The notes below the pieces were generated by a model that saw nothing but the letters and a program-made list of their open reading frames with translations, searched no databases and was not told where the DNA came from. From Ophioderma brevispina (lineage: Eukaryota; Echinodermata; Ophiuroidea; Amphilepidida; Ophiodermatidae), in the NCBI GenBank assembly GCA_023653785.1, contig JAMKCH010011757.1, forward strand, positions 32,410-96,409: 64,000 nt of DNA. The letters are read 5' to 3'. Of this stretch, positions 49,001-54,124 are shown in pieces. Positions within the stretch are counted from its first letter, which is position 1. The number at the start of each line of letters is the position of its first letter. A program made the position numbers and the translations under genes.

Positions 49001-52000
49001 CACTGTAAAACGATTTTTAGGAATTAAAACGCTTTTTGTGGTCACTGCAAAAACGCTATCTTTTAAGTGTTTGTACATGTTCAAGAATATGACATTATAG
49101 GAATTAAAAACGATATCTAGAATTAAACAGAGTTAGCATGGAAAAATAATTTTCTGAGCACTATACACGGTATGTTTATACTGTATGGTCCTTCTACACT
49201 CTTCCGTAATCTACACTGACAAAGTAATCATGAGACTAAAGAAGTTTAATTTAGGCGACGTTAATTACAAAGTTGTGTCTGAATTTTAATGTGTTTAGGC
49301 CAAGGTTTTTATTTCCAAATATTTTATCGAACATGATTCAACTATTAAGAACTACGCTGGACCATCTATGAGTGGATATTGATTATTGTATTAGTCGTAT
49401 TAGTTTAGGTAACGCATGAAAGTAATGATGAGGCCTCATATCACTTGTGTGGATAGCTCAAAATCCATTGTTACCATATTCAGGATTCAATAGCGCACCT
49501 GACTTATACAGGTAGTATTTCACATTTTAATGTAGGTTACTTTTACCAGTGACCTCTATGTTTTGACCACTGCACATCGTATTGACCGTAGAGCACACAG
49601 TATTAATAAAGCAGGATTAGGAGTGCTGCAAAGATTAATTGCTGTGCGCCCCTCACAAACACCTCCCACCCGTAAAAAAGTACAGGTTGTCCCTATATCA
49701 GCGCAAATCGAGTATAGTGTTATGATGTCTCGTGGATGTCAAAGGTCAGAAATACCTTTTCAAACACAATGAACCTTGTGCACAAGTTATCTGAATTTTA
49801 TAAATATAACAGATTTTAATGATTTGTAATTGATTTGGTTCAAGAATTTGGTATGTCCAAAAGCAATATTACACATATCAAAATTACACACAATTAGTTC
49901 ATACTTATTGTCCCCAAGAATGTCCACTAATGTCCACAAGAAGCGTTGCAGTTCAACGATGATATGTCCTCACAGCGAAGACTCCAAAATGACAGCGCAT
50001 AAGTTCACATAAATATACATGGTATATTCCATGCGAATCTTCTCAGTCCTGAAGATAACAAGGTTAAATAAGTCCCTCGACGACACTAATATTCCATAGT
50101 ATATCAGTCCAAGATAATCATCACGATTTCTATCTGTCCACAATTTGGAATCCTATTTTGATTCCCAGCACTTTTGGCTTCAAAGACGACAGTAGAATAA
50201 TTACAGCGACTTTGCTCACATGGAATTAAAAATCCTGGCAGTACGTACTATACAGGTCTGCTCCTTAATGCAGAGTAAACTAGCTATGACTTCTAGCTAC
50301 TTGTTACTAGTGGATGCTGGCAGAGAGTCCTTACTCAAATCTCCATTATATATTGACTTCACAAAGTTCCCAAGTCTTAAAATAGACATTACCACAGCAT
50401 CATGCATAAACATAACCTTGCACTAGCTGACCAATTGGAATTATAAATTATATCATCTGAATTACATCACTTCCCATATATAACTTTATGGGGGAATCCC
50501 CCAGAACATGCAATGTTCTGATCTTAAAGCATAAACAAGTTGACTCAGTTACTAAGTTTACATCTTGGGGAATTCCCCACTTCTCCTATCATGCCTATTG
50601 TGCAATCTAACAGGTGCACCTTGTACAAACAACACTAGGGATATTCCCTATTCTCTTTTCAACATAAACAAAGTACTTTTCCCGTGCGAAATCTTTTCTC
50701 AAATAAAATTGAGAAAATAATATTTTAATCAAAATTTTGAGGATAATATAACACTAGGAACAACATCGTTAAAACAAACACGTCTAAATTGACATAAATA
50801 AACCAAACTACACAACAAAGTACATTTGTATGACACACGTTTTCAATAGATACTTGGTAACTGTGTAAATGCTATTAAATTTGAGAAAACATAACAGTCT
50901 ACAAGTGGATTAAATAAGGCGGTAGGTCTACAATGAAAGCTTAATAAATAATAATAATCAGTTTTTATATTGCGCTAAATCACCGTAACAGTCTCAAAGC
51001 GCTGTTGCCAATTATTATTACCCCGCTATCAGGTAATCGTCACAATCAATGCGCTTCATCTAGTTGGCCGCTTAAAGACACACCATACAAACGCACAAGC
51101 CTATCACCACTTAGGTTGTAATATTCACAATAACAGCTCCCCAGATTTCGCTTAGCGTTCGGACGCGGCATTTTGAGACCTGAAGTAACTTGCCCAGGGG
51201 ACACTGAACACGTTGACCACAGCGGGCCTCCTTTACTACCAACCCTATCTGTTCGTTTTTGGCAGAGGGCCCTGCCGTGCTGGTAAAACAGAGGTCCGTC
51301 GGTTCGAATCCGGCCAACCGCACATTTTTTTTCAACACTAACGTGCGCTGGCCCATCTCTCCATGGAAAAATTGAAAAAAATACATGGTGATTATTGTTT
51401 CCCCCTCCCATAATATTTTTTTGTGGGTGTAGAAATTTTAGCCGCAATGATAAGAAGTAATGACATGATAAAATTTATGATTCATAATAATGCCGACGAC
51501 GCCACAATGGGGGAGTGAAAAAATGGGGGCAAGCAAATCAAAATTTGAAAATTTTTAACCAATATTTGCCAAGTTTTTGCCCCCAATTTCTGATTTTTTC
51601 CAAAATAACGTCATTTTTTCTTCTGGCTGGGGTGCAAGAATGGTATGGATGATGTATTATTTTAAAATTATATCTTGGGCCTCTATCTATATAATATTAC
51701 CGTAGTAGGTGCCACCAATTGAAGGTTCTTCGTTCAGCCTTACTCTTCCGTTTGAGTCAGAAATGAAATGTCCATAAGCTTCGAATTCCGCCCTATCCTG
51801 AAAAAAAAAAAAAAAAAAAACATTTTTTTTCAACACTAACGTGCGCTGGCCATCTCCAGGGAAAAATTAATAAACATACATGGTGATCCGTTGTTTCCAT
51901 ATATATTTATTTTGTGTGTAGAAATTTTAGTCGCAATGATTAGAAGTAATGACATGATAAAATTTATGATTCATAATAATGCCGACGACGCCACAATGGG

Positions 52001-52546
52001 GGAGTGAAAAAATGGGGGCAAGCAAATCAAAATTTGAAAATTTTTAACCAATATTTGCCAAGTTTTTGCCCAAATTTCTGATTTTTTCCAAAATAACGTC
52101 ATTTTTTCTTCTGGCTGGGGTGCAAGAATAAACAAAATGGGAAGCAATTACACATCCCACACCCCGGCGCCTCCACTGTATATACATGTAGAGAAGTCAT
52201 AATCATATCACTAGTACAGGTTCAGCTTCATAAGGCAGGAGTTTTATATCATCACTATTGACCCCCGGGTGGTATGGATGATGTATTATTTTAAAATTAT
52301 ATCTTGGGCCTCTATCTATATAATATTACCGTAGTAGGTGCCACCAATTGAAGGTTCTTCGTTCAGCCTTACTCTTCCGTTTGGGTCAGAAATGAAATGT
52401 CCATAAGCTTCGAATTCCGCCCTATCCTGCTTTAGGTATGATCGTAGTGTAATTTCGGATCCTTTTTCCAACCCAGTGACGAAAATATCCAGTTTTTCAT
52501 CTATCATTGCGACAGGTTTGACGTTAATGATTACTTGTCTTTCCAT
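18847..52546 (-). CDS. BAAT-like: BAAT/ACOT-family acyltransferase-thioesterase gene, split into about seven coding exons
   Basis: Spliced gene of about 33.7 kb. The family transfers the acyl group of bile acid-CoA or fatty acyl-CoA to glycine or taurine (BAAT) or to water (ACOT). In order, the exons encode the N-terminal acyl-CoA thioesterase/BAAT beta domain (exons 1-2) and the alpha/beta-hydrolase BAAT C domain (exons 3-7). Predicted catalytic residues are Cys in GSCFGG (exon 4), Asp in VGESD and His in GAGH (exon 6). Human BAAT uses Cys-Asp-His and the ACOT enzymes use Ser, so an N-acyltransferase activity is favoured, by inference. Expected length is about 440 residues, normal for the family. 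No peroxisomal SKL-type C-terminus is seen; the open frame ends in GRR. Oddities: exon 5 splice sites are not recoverable and exon 7 has a one-base frameshift, so the gene may be a recent pseudogene or the assembly may contain errors. Confidence 0.85.
19920..20220. repeat. Degenerate direct repeat in the last intron
   Basis: GTCGGTGACC.TCATT..TTATTTCA ... AAAATTTTATCGAG occurs twice, about 200 bp apart. The rest of the intron from 19,045 to 21,330 shows no recognised feature. Confidence 0.6.
21333..21790. repeat. Three degenerate direct repeats around GACCACT
   Basis: Units starting AAAATGACCA.TAG.TG.CCACTG recur near 21,333, 21,586 and 21,722, each followed by a CATCCC/CGCCCC-TATG-CACTGGTCA-like block. 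The spacing varies. Confidence 0.6.
21812..22035. mobile_element. MITE with inverted ends of about 48 bp, next to exon 6
   Basis: The left arm contains CGCCGATTGAAATAACAGGA and CGCAATATGG. The right arm (about 21,970-22,020) is its reverse complement with few mismatches. Total about 225 bp, ending roughly 110 bp from the exon 6 donor. Confidence 0.75.
22146..22389 (-). CDS. BAAT-like: BAAT-like exon 6: predicted catalytic Asp and His
   Basis: 81 codons plus one base. The acceptor is excellent: a pyrimidine run TTTCTCTCTATCTCAG directly before GTAGAAAAC. The donor is TACG|GTAAAC. The product begins VENIRKMLFIVGESD, matching the family 'VE.A....LFLVG.DD' with the catalytic Asp. It then has RLHAFGHTNYELLKYPGAGH and IPYQP, matching 'RL.AHG.....I..YP.TGH.IEPPYFP' with the catalytic His. 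A decayed plus-strand relative of this exon lies at 7,392-7,628. Two MITEs (21,812-22,035 and 22,512-22,780) flank it closely. Confidence 0.9.
22512..22780. mobile_element. MITE with perfect 33-bp terminal inverted repeats
   Basis: 22,512-22,544 and 22,748-22,780 are exact reverse complements over 33 bases, starting ACATATACTCCCCGCC. The interior of about 200 bp is unrelated to the arms. Perfect ends suggest a young insertion. It lies in the intron about 120 bp upstream of the exon 6 acceptor. Confidence 0.8.
22845..23345. repeat. Tandem repeat of about 150-170 bp, about three and a half copies
   Basis: Units begin GGTCAAAATTGACCC and include AATGGTGAT, ATATA.CTGTAGATTCAAG and TTTGAATGTTGGAATCT. 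Starts fall near 22,848, 23,020, 23,172 and 23,312. Each unit holds a short GGTCAA/TTGACC palindrome. Confidence 0.75.
23346..24155. other. No recognised feature
   Basis: AT-rich intron sequence with isolated GGTCAAAAT words related to the adjacent tandem repeat. Confidence 0.45.
24156..24425 (+). mobile_element. RTE-like LINE, C-terminal remnant
   Basis: Encodes LNDTYARQLMRFENISWKKN, then REIYGENLTIVAQKRAQFAG and FQSKDRLIRPLL. This matches the end of RTE-type reverse transcriptases: 'LD..YTRMLR...N.SW', 'YG.IP..S..IR.RR..FAGHC.RSK.E.....L'. Only this terminal part remains. An open frame just downstream (24,458-24,640) is unrecognised. Confidence 0.7.
24641..25369. other. No recognised feature
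   Basis: AT-rich intron sequence between the LINE remnant and the probable exon 5 region. Confidence 0.45.
25370..25700 (-). CDS. BAAT-like: Probable BAAT-like exon 5 region (boundaries unresolved)
   Basis: The family has about 60 residues between the nucleophile helix and the Asp strand. Here the minus strand encodes LDGVIPVPIQYPLKYHARII (ending near 25,632) followed by QPVFDLRAKNGFLK, resembling 'NGS....PLRYKG..IPPL.FD...DG'. About 150 bases further on, another frame encodes DPGDELLASGSLIT (25,370-25,414), resembling 'DP......SLIPVE', which would lead straight into VENIRK of exon 6. No AG acceptor lies in the right place for either piece and the donors are weak. They may be degenerate exons, be altered by sequence errors, or need a small missing exon. 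The family similarity is moderate and was judged by eye. Confidence 0.45.
26038..26192. mobile_element. Near-perfect 155-bp hairpin with arms of about 70 bp
   Basis: 26,038-26,107 (GGGTTGGTACATTTTGTGAC and so on) pairs with 26,122-26,192 with only a few mismatches, leaving a 14-base loop (ACAGTATCACATGC). TATGTC occurs immediately to the left and three bases past the right arm, a possible target duplication. A compact hairpin MITE is most likely. If transcribed, the stem could feed small-RNA processing. Confidence 0.8.
26367..26745. repeat. Direct repeats carrying TTTCGCCGCCATC
   Basis: Blocks ATTAAAAC.ACTGTAT ... TCTTTTGGTTTCGCCGCCATC ... TGTCCTATATCTCG occur at 26,367-26,485 and 26,628-26,745. 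A shorter middle piece lies near 26,535-26,580. Confidence 0.7.
26804..28300 (-). mobile_element. Penelope-like element fragment, split by a nested foldback
   Basis: Minus strand. The upstream part (about 28,260-28,065) encodes KCGYPKWAFDRALRPKK, then in another frame LYVRGISELLKRTFGTDGIR, the linker region downstream of the Penelope RT. The downstream part (about 27,225-26,804) encodes RPMRTLRQYLVAPKDKTEKK, then VLGETARSLHRR and FKRAIKEAIYI, the GIY-YIG endonuclease region with its 'GET.R.L..R' and 'E....R.I.EAI' motifs. Stops and frame changes show it is dead. The two parts are separated by a foldback at about 27,225-28,060. Confidence 0.75.
27225..28060. mobile_element. Foldback element nested in the Penelope-like fragment
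   Basis: 27,235-27,430 and 27,870-28,055 are inverted repeats of each other (GAATCCCATTCT, GAAGATGTTTTTCTATAGTT, TTTTTGGGTCCAACCTCTG). The outer ends read about GTAGGGTAATC and AATAGGGTCATG. The A/T bases at both junctions would fit a TA or TWA target duplication. The interior is related to the 2.5-2.9 kb and 56.5-57.1 kb repeats. Confidence 0.75.
28301..29679. other. No recognised feature
   Basis: AT-rich intron sequence. The open frame at 29,164-29,553 (minus) matches nothing I recognise. A G run lies at 28,918. Confidence 0.45.
29680..33448. other. GC-rich, C-skewed, CpG-rich block of 3.8 kb
   Basis: Starts with a purine tract (GAGAGAGAGAAGAGAGAGG) and then becomes rich in C and A on the plus strand, with abundant CpG, quite unlike the AT-rich DNA on both sides. 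It holds many overlapping open frames of 60-130 codons on both strands, rich in Pro, Arg, Ser and Thr, but no frame stays open for long and no domain is recognisable. The right edge is sharp: at 33,448/33,449 it meets sequence that in the second haplotype copy (34,977/34,978) is joined to ordinary AT-rich DNA. It may be an inserted element, a polymorphic insertion or a foreign or misjoined contig. Confidence 0.6.
33449..34604. repeat. First half of a direct duplication carrying exon 4
   Basis: Repeated at 34,978 to about 35,990 with small indels and substitutions. It includes exon 4, both splice sites and an intronic foldback arm (TCAATTTTGGTGTGTACATG). The first half ends just before the 20-A run at 34,605. 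Confidence 0.8.
33609..33725 (-). CDS. BAAT-like: BAAT-like exon 4: nucleophile elbow with a predicted catalytic cysteine
   Basis: 39 codons, phase 0 at both ends. The acceptor is CAACAG|GAAACC and the donor GAAAAG|GTAAAT. The product starts ETVDWLCRQ, continues KGGIQLVGSCFGGMIALLLA and ends IPEK. Joined to exon 3 it gives DLEYFY-ETVDWL, residue for residue like DLEYFEEAVNYL in the family. GSCFGG is the nucleophile elbow; Cys replaces the Ser of acyl-CoA thioesterases, as in human BAAT. A second, nearly identical copy at 35,139-35,255 has a stop codon just upstream of this acceptor, which supports the chosen start. Confidence 0.88.
34605..34624. other. 20-A run, probable scaffold gap 1
   Basis: Exactly 20 A between direct copies of the exon 4 region. 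The flanks do not look like a retroposed tail on either strand. Confidence 0.7.
34978..36271. repeat. Second haplotype copy of the exon 4 region and foldback
   Basis: Begins ATTACTCTCCTACACTG as at 33,449. A foldback arm near 35,750-35,830 (GTCAATTTTGGTGTGTACAT) is inverted at 36,070-36,160. The part from about 35,985 to 36,271 is repeated again at 36,412-36,705 beyond the next A run. 34,625-34,977 has no recognised feature. Confidence 0.7.
35139..35255 (-). CDS. BAAT-like: Second copy of BAAT-like exon 4 (probable haplotype or assembly duplicate)
   Basis: Same 117-base exon with the same acceptor and donor. One coding change gives LIGSCFGG instead of LVGSCFGG. Two extra A bases lie just upstream of the acceptor, in the intron. 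The copy belongs to a direct repeat (33,449-34,604 against 34,978 to about 35,990) whose two halves are separated by a 20-A run at 34,605. Small indels between the halves look allelic. The simplest reading is one exon represented twice; true tandem duplication with mutually exclusive exons is the alternative, and both copies are phase 0 and would splice. Confidence 0.7.
36272..36292. other. 21-A run, probable scaffold gap 2
   Basis: The left flank ends CCCCTG; the matching copy at 36,705 reads CCCCTGACTG, so one A may be native and 20 may be filler. Direct copies lie on both sides (35,985-36,271 and 36,412-36,705). Confidence 0.7.
36293..37152. repeat. Repeated foldback arm, then unassigned DNA
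   Basis: 36,412-36,705 repeats 35,985-36,271 almost exactly. 36,706-37,152 has no recognised feature. Confidence 0.6.
37153..37479 (+). mobile_element. tRNA-derived SINE with ATT tail
   Basis: The head has an A-box-like TGGTCCAGTGG (about 37,163) and a B box GAGTTCGAGCCCC (37,205), spaced as in a tRNA gene. The body includes GTTTGCGTCCCTGGGCAAGA, a core of the kind seen in V-type and Meta-type SINE superfamilies. The 3' end reads AAAGCGCTATATAAAAACTG followed by ATT repeats, similar to the tail of the LINE at 61.4 kb. A reverse copy of the body lies at 50,941-51,240. Confidence 0.78.
37697..37716. other. 20-A run, probable scaffold gap 3
   Basis: Exactly 20 A. The sequence to its right (GCCAACGTGTTTGCG, from 37,717) repeats the SINE body that lies to its left (from about 37,226). 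Confidence 0.7.
37717..37928 (+). mobile_element. SINE body, second copy without head and tail
   Basis: Same as 37,226-37,440. It lacks the tRNA-like head because of the A run, and passes straight from GACTGTTTAC to GTTAGGG, skipping the GCGCTATATAAA tail found in the first copy. Confidence 0.7.
38458..38723. mobile_element. MITE with inverted ends of about 80 bp and TA flanks
   Basis: The left end CACTCTCAGAA and right end TTCTGCGAGTG are flanked by TA. The arms share AACCAACATGTATTAACAGG and CAACGTTGGGTA in inverted orientation. 266 bp in total, no coding sequence. Confidence 0.78.
38985..39470 (+). mobile_element. Gypsy-type gag-like fragment (coiled coil)
   Basis: With stops and frame changes the plus strand encodes a Glu/Lys/Leu-rich coiled coil (ELEVKK, KLEIELEK, KQMQLEKGK) followed by SKHAGFDVAKIF. 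This order resembles the 'FDV.K.I.LVP.F.E..VD.YF..FEK' start of a Gypsy-like gag region. It is too broken to be active. The last 110 bases recur inverted at 40,930-41,040. Confidence 0.55.
39350..41040. repeat. Interrupted inverted duplication around the gag-like fragment
   Basis: 39,350-39,470 is inverted at 40,930-41,040, and 40,345-40,515 is inverted at 40,758-40,912. On the right the two blocks are adjacent. On the left they are separated by about 870 bp (39,475-40,345), so an insertion on the left or a deletion on the right followed the inversion. The mirrored open frames at 40,292-40,579 and 40,677-40,910 are the two arms. Confidence 0.72.
41320..42650. mobile_element. Foldback element interrupted by a LINE tail
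   Basis: 41,320-41,460 and 42,517-42,650 are inverted copies (GTGAGTTATCGTAGGGGGTG, GTCAACATTTACCAAAAAA). Internal 41,470-41,700 carries the AGGGGTCAAATTT and AAAAAGGTATAGTTT words of the dispersed repeat family. A LINE 3' end (41,800-42,516) sits inside. Confidence 0.7.
41800..42516 (+). mobile_element. CR1/L2-like LINE 3' end with TTGA tail
   Basis: Encodes HHYQTRNAEIRHIKMFNTVL and GPLSWSNLPSHLKTSPSLIS followed by FKTNMKKYLL, the usual C-terminus of these reverse transcriptases ('H.Y.TR', 'GP..WN.LP..', 'FK..LK..L'). An AT-rich 3' region and AATAAATATTGATTGATTGA follow; the short repeated tail is typical of CR1/L2 insertion. Strongly 5' truncated. Confidence 0.82.
42880..43460 (-). mobile_element. 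L1/Tx1-like LINE, C-terminal fragment
   Basis: The minus strand encodes NMSENNLCTFCKETEQ (near 43,290), then VWNYFTYSLL and LVLNKENIIFGILPIRQNIA (about 43,200-43,110), then a Lys-rich end. This matches the C-terminal 'C.FC..E.ET..H', 'W......' and 'I.FG.......LN.II' blocks of L1/Tx1 ORF2. The rest of the interval up to exon 3 (43,461-44,051) is AT-rich with nothing certain. Confidence 0.72.
44052..44218 (-). CDS. BAAT-like: BAAT-like exon 3: first strand and helix of the hydrolase domain
   Basis: 167 bases. The acceptor is TTGATCAG|GATATGG and the donor TTCTAT|GTAAGA. Phase 1 in, phase 0 out. The product reads GYGPFPAVMHINGVG, then RLASLGFAALQIIYL, then DADLEYFY. These match the family motifs 'GPFPGVIDL.G.GG', 'LAS.GFAVLALAY' and 'DLEYFEEAV'. 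The exon does not lie in a long open frame, so it is easy to miss. A decayed homologue sits at 63,774-63,945. Confidence 0.9.
44610..45335. mobile_element. Foldback element of about 730 bp upstream of exon 3
   Basis: 44,630-44,830 is the imperfect reverse complement of 45,110-45,300 (ATGAGCGAAAA.GTG, GGTCGACCAATGTTA, ATATCGGCGTGAAAC). The plus-strand open frames at 44,549 and 45,070 lie in the arms and are not genes. Confidence 0.65.
45623..45967. mobile_element. Harbinger/Tourist-like MITE with TAA target duplication
   Basis: Ends are GGCGACGAAAA and TTTTCGTCGCC. Arms of about 50 bp share CCTGTTTTACGGGC and the GGGTCGGTCGGGC block. TAA on both sides (45,620-45,622 and 45,968-45,970) fits the three-base target duplication of PIF/Harbinger. 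Relics of related elements lie at about 2,100-2,270 and 55,556-55,770. Confidence 0.8.
45971..47031. other. Intron sequence with a CAA microsatellite
   Basis: A run of (CAA) units with interruptions lies at about 46,590-46,650. A piece near 46,740-46,830 weakly resembles the 210-bp unit of 37.5-38.4 kb (TTCCCCTAACGTT). Nothing else recognised. Confidence 0.6.
47032..47289 (-). CDS. BAAT-like: BAAT-like exon 2: end of the N-terminal domain
   Basis: 86 codons, entering in phase 1 and leaving in phase 1. The acceptor is a T-rich tract ending TTTTAG and the donor is AAAAG|GTAAGT, a near-ideal splice site. The product contains LEPMGLFWSM, the family hallmark 'DPMGLLWSL', then DVTKPQIVTLTLYKGH and ASTTIKRCFM, and ends IQGILFKPKG, matching the 'G.LF.P.G.GPFPGV' junction of the family. 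Exon 1 joins it so that the split glycine codon in YYG-LEPMG is restored. Confidence 0.9.
47341..47690. mobile_element. RTE-type 3' end or derived SINE
   Basis: Contains GGCGTCAGGAAGGGCATCCG followed by GCC repeats and GACAAAACCGGAT, a block common to 3' ends of RTE-like LINEs and the SINEs they mobilise. It begins 52 bases upstream of the exon 2 acceptor. No open frame. Confidence 0.55.
47691..50940. other. Intron 1: AT-rich DNA with inverted repeat pieces
   Basis: Inverted pairs: 48,037-48,090 with 48,130-48,190 (ATCTCACGTT), and 48,760-48,805 with 49,680-49,730 (ACTATACTCGATTCGCGCTG). These suggest MITE remnants. No coding sequence recognised. Confidence 0.5.
50941..51240 (-). mobile_element. 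SINE body in reverse orientation
   Basis: Reverse complement of the 37.2-kb SINE: ATT-type tail at 50,945-50,960, GCGCTTTGAG, the GAAGCGCATTGATTGTGACG block, GGGGAGCTGTTATTGTG and CCCCTGGGCAAG. The tRNA-like head is not preserved in the expected place. Confidence 0.75.
51258..51324 (+). other. tRNA-like sequence, probably a SINE head or tRNA pseudogene
   Basis: GGTTCGAATCC with a pairing T-stem (GTCGG/CCGGC) and an upstream TGGCAGAGGGCCCTGCCG like a D arm. The 3' acceptor strand CAACCGC has no complementary 5' strand, so it is not a complete tRNA gene. It points opposite to the adjacent SINE body. Confidence 0.55.
51701..51800 (-). pseudogene. BAAT-like: Partial copy of BAAT-like exon 1, cut by an A run
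   Basis: The donor-side 100 bases of exon 1 are repeated here and stop exactly at a 20-A run (51,801-51,820). One base differs from the full exon (SDSNGR against SDPNGR). It belongs to the direct repeat 51,321-51,800 against 51,821-52,430. I read it as the end of an allelic contig, not as a retained gene fragment. Confidence 0.8.
51801..51820. other. 20-A run, probable scaffold gap 4
   Basis: Exactly 20 A, cutting a copy of exon 1 in the middle of its coding sequence. The sequence that follows (CATTTTTTTTCAACACTAAC) restarts at a point already present at 51,323. The second copy has about 140 bp (52,130-52,270) that the first copy lacks. Confidence 0.75.
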
Positions 52547-52552
52547 TATTGT
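52330..52552 (-). CDS. BAAT-like: BAAT-like exon 1: start codon and N-terminal beta domain
   Basis: The coding part runs from ATG at 52,546 to 52,330 (72 codons plus one base). The protein begins MERQVIINVKP and includes IDEKLDIFVTGLEKGSEITL, which matches the family pattern of 'DEP..I...GL.P...VTLRA', and ends in GGTYYG. The donor is G|GTAATA. A pyrimidine-rich tract and CAG end at 52,553, six bases before the ATG, so a noncoding 5' exon probably lies further upstream. An in-frame ATG at 52,585 would lie in that predicted intron; I chose 52,546 because family proteins start about eight residues before the conserved DE. The phase (1) matches exon 2 exactly. A partial copy of this exon at 51,701-51,800 is treated as an assembly duplicate. 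Confidence 0.85.
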
Positions 52553-52879
52553 CTGAATTGAAATACAATGCATGAAGAAAAACATTTAGTACTCTGAATA
52601 ACTAAGACAATTAACAAGCACCTAATTTACGCCTTTCTTTCCTCGCCCTTACTTGTTCTTGTTTATCTTTTTATAACTTTTGTAGTTAGTCATTACGTAT
52701 TAGTTAGTTAGAAGTTACTTAATATGTTGTATTAGTGCTTAGTGAGTGCGTGAGTATTAAGATTTAACGACAACTCAACACAATTGTGTCATATCGTATC
52801 ATTAAAGTAAAAACATCTAACCTTTTAAATTCAAAAGCTTTATAAAACATACACCATAGTAAATTCTAATCAAAACATT

Positions 52880-53190
52880 TTAAAAAAGTTAACAATATTT
52901 AAACAGATCAGCCTCCTTCAGGAAATTTATCACCTGAAGAGGCCTAATATCTTGAATAATGTTTTCAAATCTGGGACGCTATAATATTTTCTACTAAACG
53001 AATAAGCGCATAATCAACGCACTCAAGTAATACATGTTTCACAGAAAGAGCACAATCACAAGGAATACACCGAGGGACTGGCTCACCTCTAAGCAAATAA
53101 CTATGGGTCATATTAGTATGACCAATTTTACATCGCGCTAATACAATCTCGTCCCTTCGTCCAATTTAAAACTTATACGCCTACAGCTAC
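52880..53190 (-). mobile_element. I/Nimb-like LINE, C-terminal remnant
   Basis: The minus strand encodes RDEIVLARCKIGHTNMTHSY, then LLRGEPVPRC, then IPCDCALSVKHVLLECVDY. This matches the end of I-like and Jockey-like elements: 'E..L.RLR.GHT..TH.YLL....P.C..C.....V.H.L..C'. The sequence between exon 1 and this block is AT-rich and unassigned. Confidence 0.75.
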
Positions 53191-53377
53191 CAACAGTGGT
53201 GAAAAAGGTATTAGTGCTTAGAGACAGCCGTAACCCTAATTTGCATTTTACGGAATAAAGCTTTAAGACTCTCCCTCATCCATTAACCTTGATGTCTATA
53301 AACCTATTATGTGCAAGCCCATTGTCAAACAATAGACTTGACCTTCTTTGCCACTACTTTGGCAAATAAGCATTTAA

Positions 53378-53890
53378 AGCGGCACTGGCACATTTTCAGA
53401 AAATATGAAACTTCAATTTGCTCGCAAATGATAGTCTAGGCCATGGCCGAATAGAGATATTATTTTACACATGCCCCAAAAACAGATAGGGACCTTTAAT
53501 AAGAGGCTAAAGACATCCATGGAGTTTGTAAGCTAACTTTAAAGTTTGCCGTAACTTTAATCAGCAAATGTATCTATTACATGAGTACCATAGACTCATA
53601 CTCATTGATATTAAAACCACAAAGGTCACAGACCGGTCAAAAAGATCAAGGCCGGGTGAGACTCAACTCTAGCATGTGTTTTCTTGTGTTTACGCTATAT
53701 CCGCGTCATCTGCTGAATTAATGTCGCCGGCGACATTAATTATAAAATCGTTCTGTTTACAATTTGAAAAAAACATTCACTCTAAAAATATTTAAAAAAA
53801 GAATTATGTATATGAAAGCTTTACAGAGGGCGCACTATTTTTCAAATGTGCTAGTGTCTCTTTTAGACAGTCCAAACTAATAACTAATAA
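53378..53890 (-). mobile_element. Second copy of the 500-bp MITE, inverted
   Basis: Reverse complement of 16,605-17,110, starting AAAGCGGCACTGGCACATTT and ending GTGCTAGTGTCTCTT. It also contains a perfect palindrome, ATTAATGTCGCCGGCGACATTAAT, at about 53,718-53,741 that is not conserved in the other copy. Confidence 0.75.
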
Positions 53891-54124
53891 TTTGAAACCA
53901 TTTAAAAAAAATCAAAATCAGAGCAACTTTTTGACCCCCTGTACAACTGAATTTATCCCCTTTTTGATTGATTTTTGCTCTTTTTAACCTGTATCTCCAA
54001 GACTTGAGGATGTAGATGGTGGTGGGAGGTGGGGTTCTCTTTATAGAGAAGGGGTAAAAATTTAATGTCCAAGAAATTCATTTGGTGAACAATTAAGGAT
54101 CACGTTACGTGAAAGGGCTTAAAC
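53891..54124. repeat. Fragment of the GGGGTCAAA dispersed repeat
   Basis: TTTTTGACCCCCTGTACAAC and TAACCTGTATCTCCAAGACT recall the arms of the foldback family seen at 27.2, 36 and 41.4 kb. Confidence 0.5.

Noticed and set aside
51258..51324. Functional tRNA gene
   Set aside because: The acceptor stem does not pair and the sequence adjoins a SINE body.
35139..51800. Real duplication of exons 4 and 1 as alternative exons
   Set aside because: Both duplicates border 20-A runs that look like scaffold gaps, and the exon 1 copy is cut in mid-exon by the run.
52547..52585. Upstream in-frame ATG (MFFFMHC) as start of the BAAT-like protein
   Set aside because: It lies in a T-rich tract that ends in CAG just before the chosen ATG, so it is probably intron; family proteins start close to the chosen ATG.
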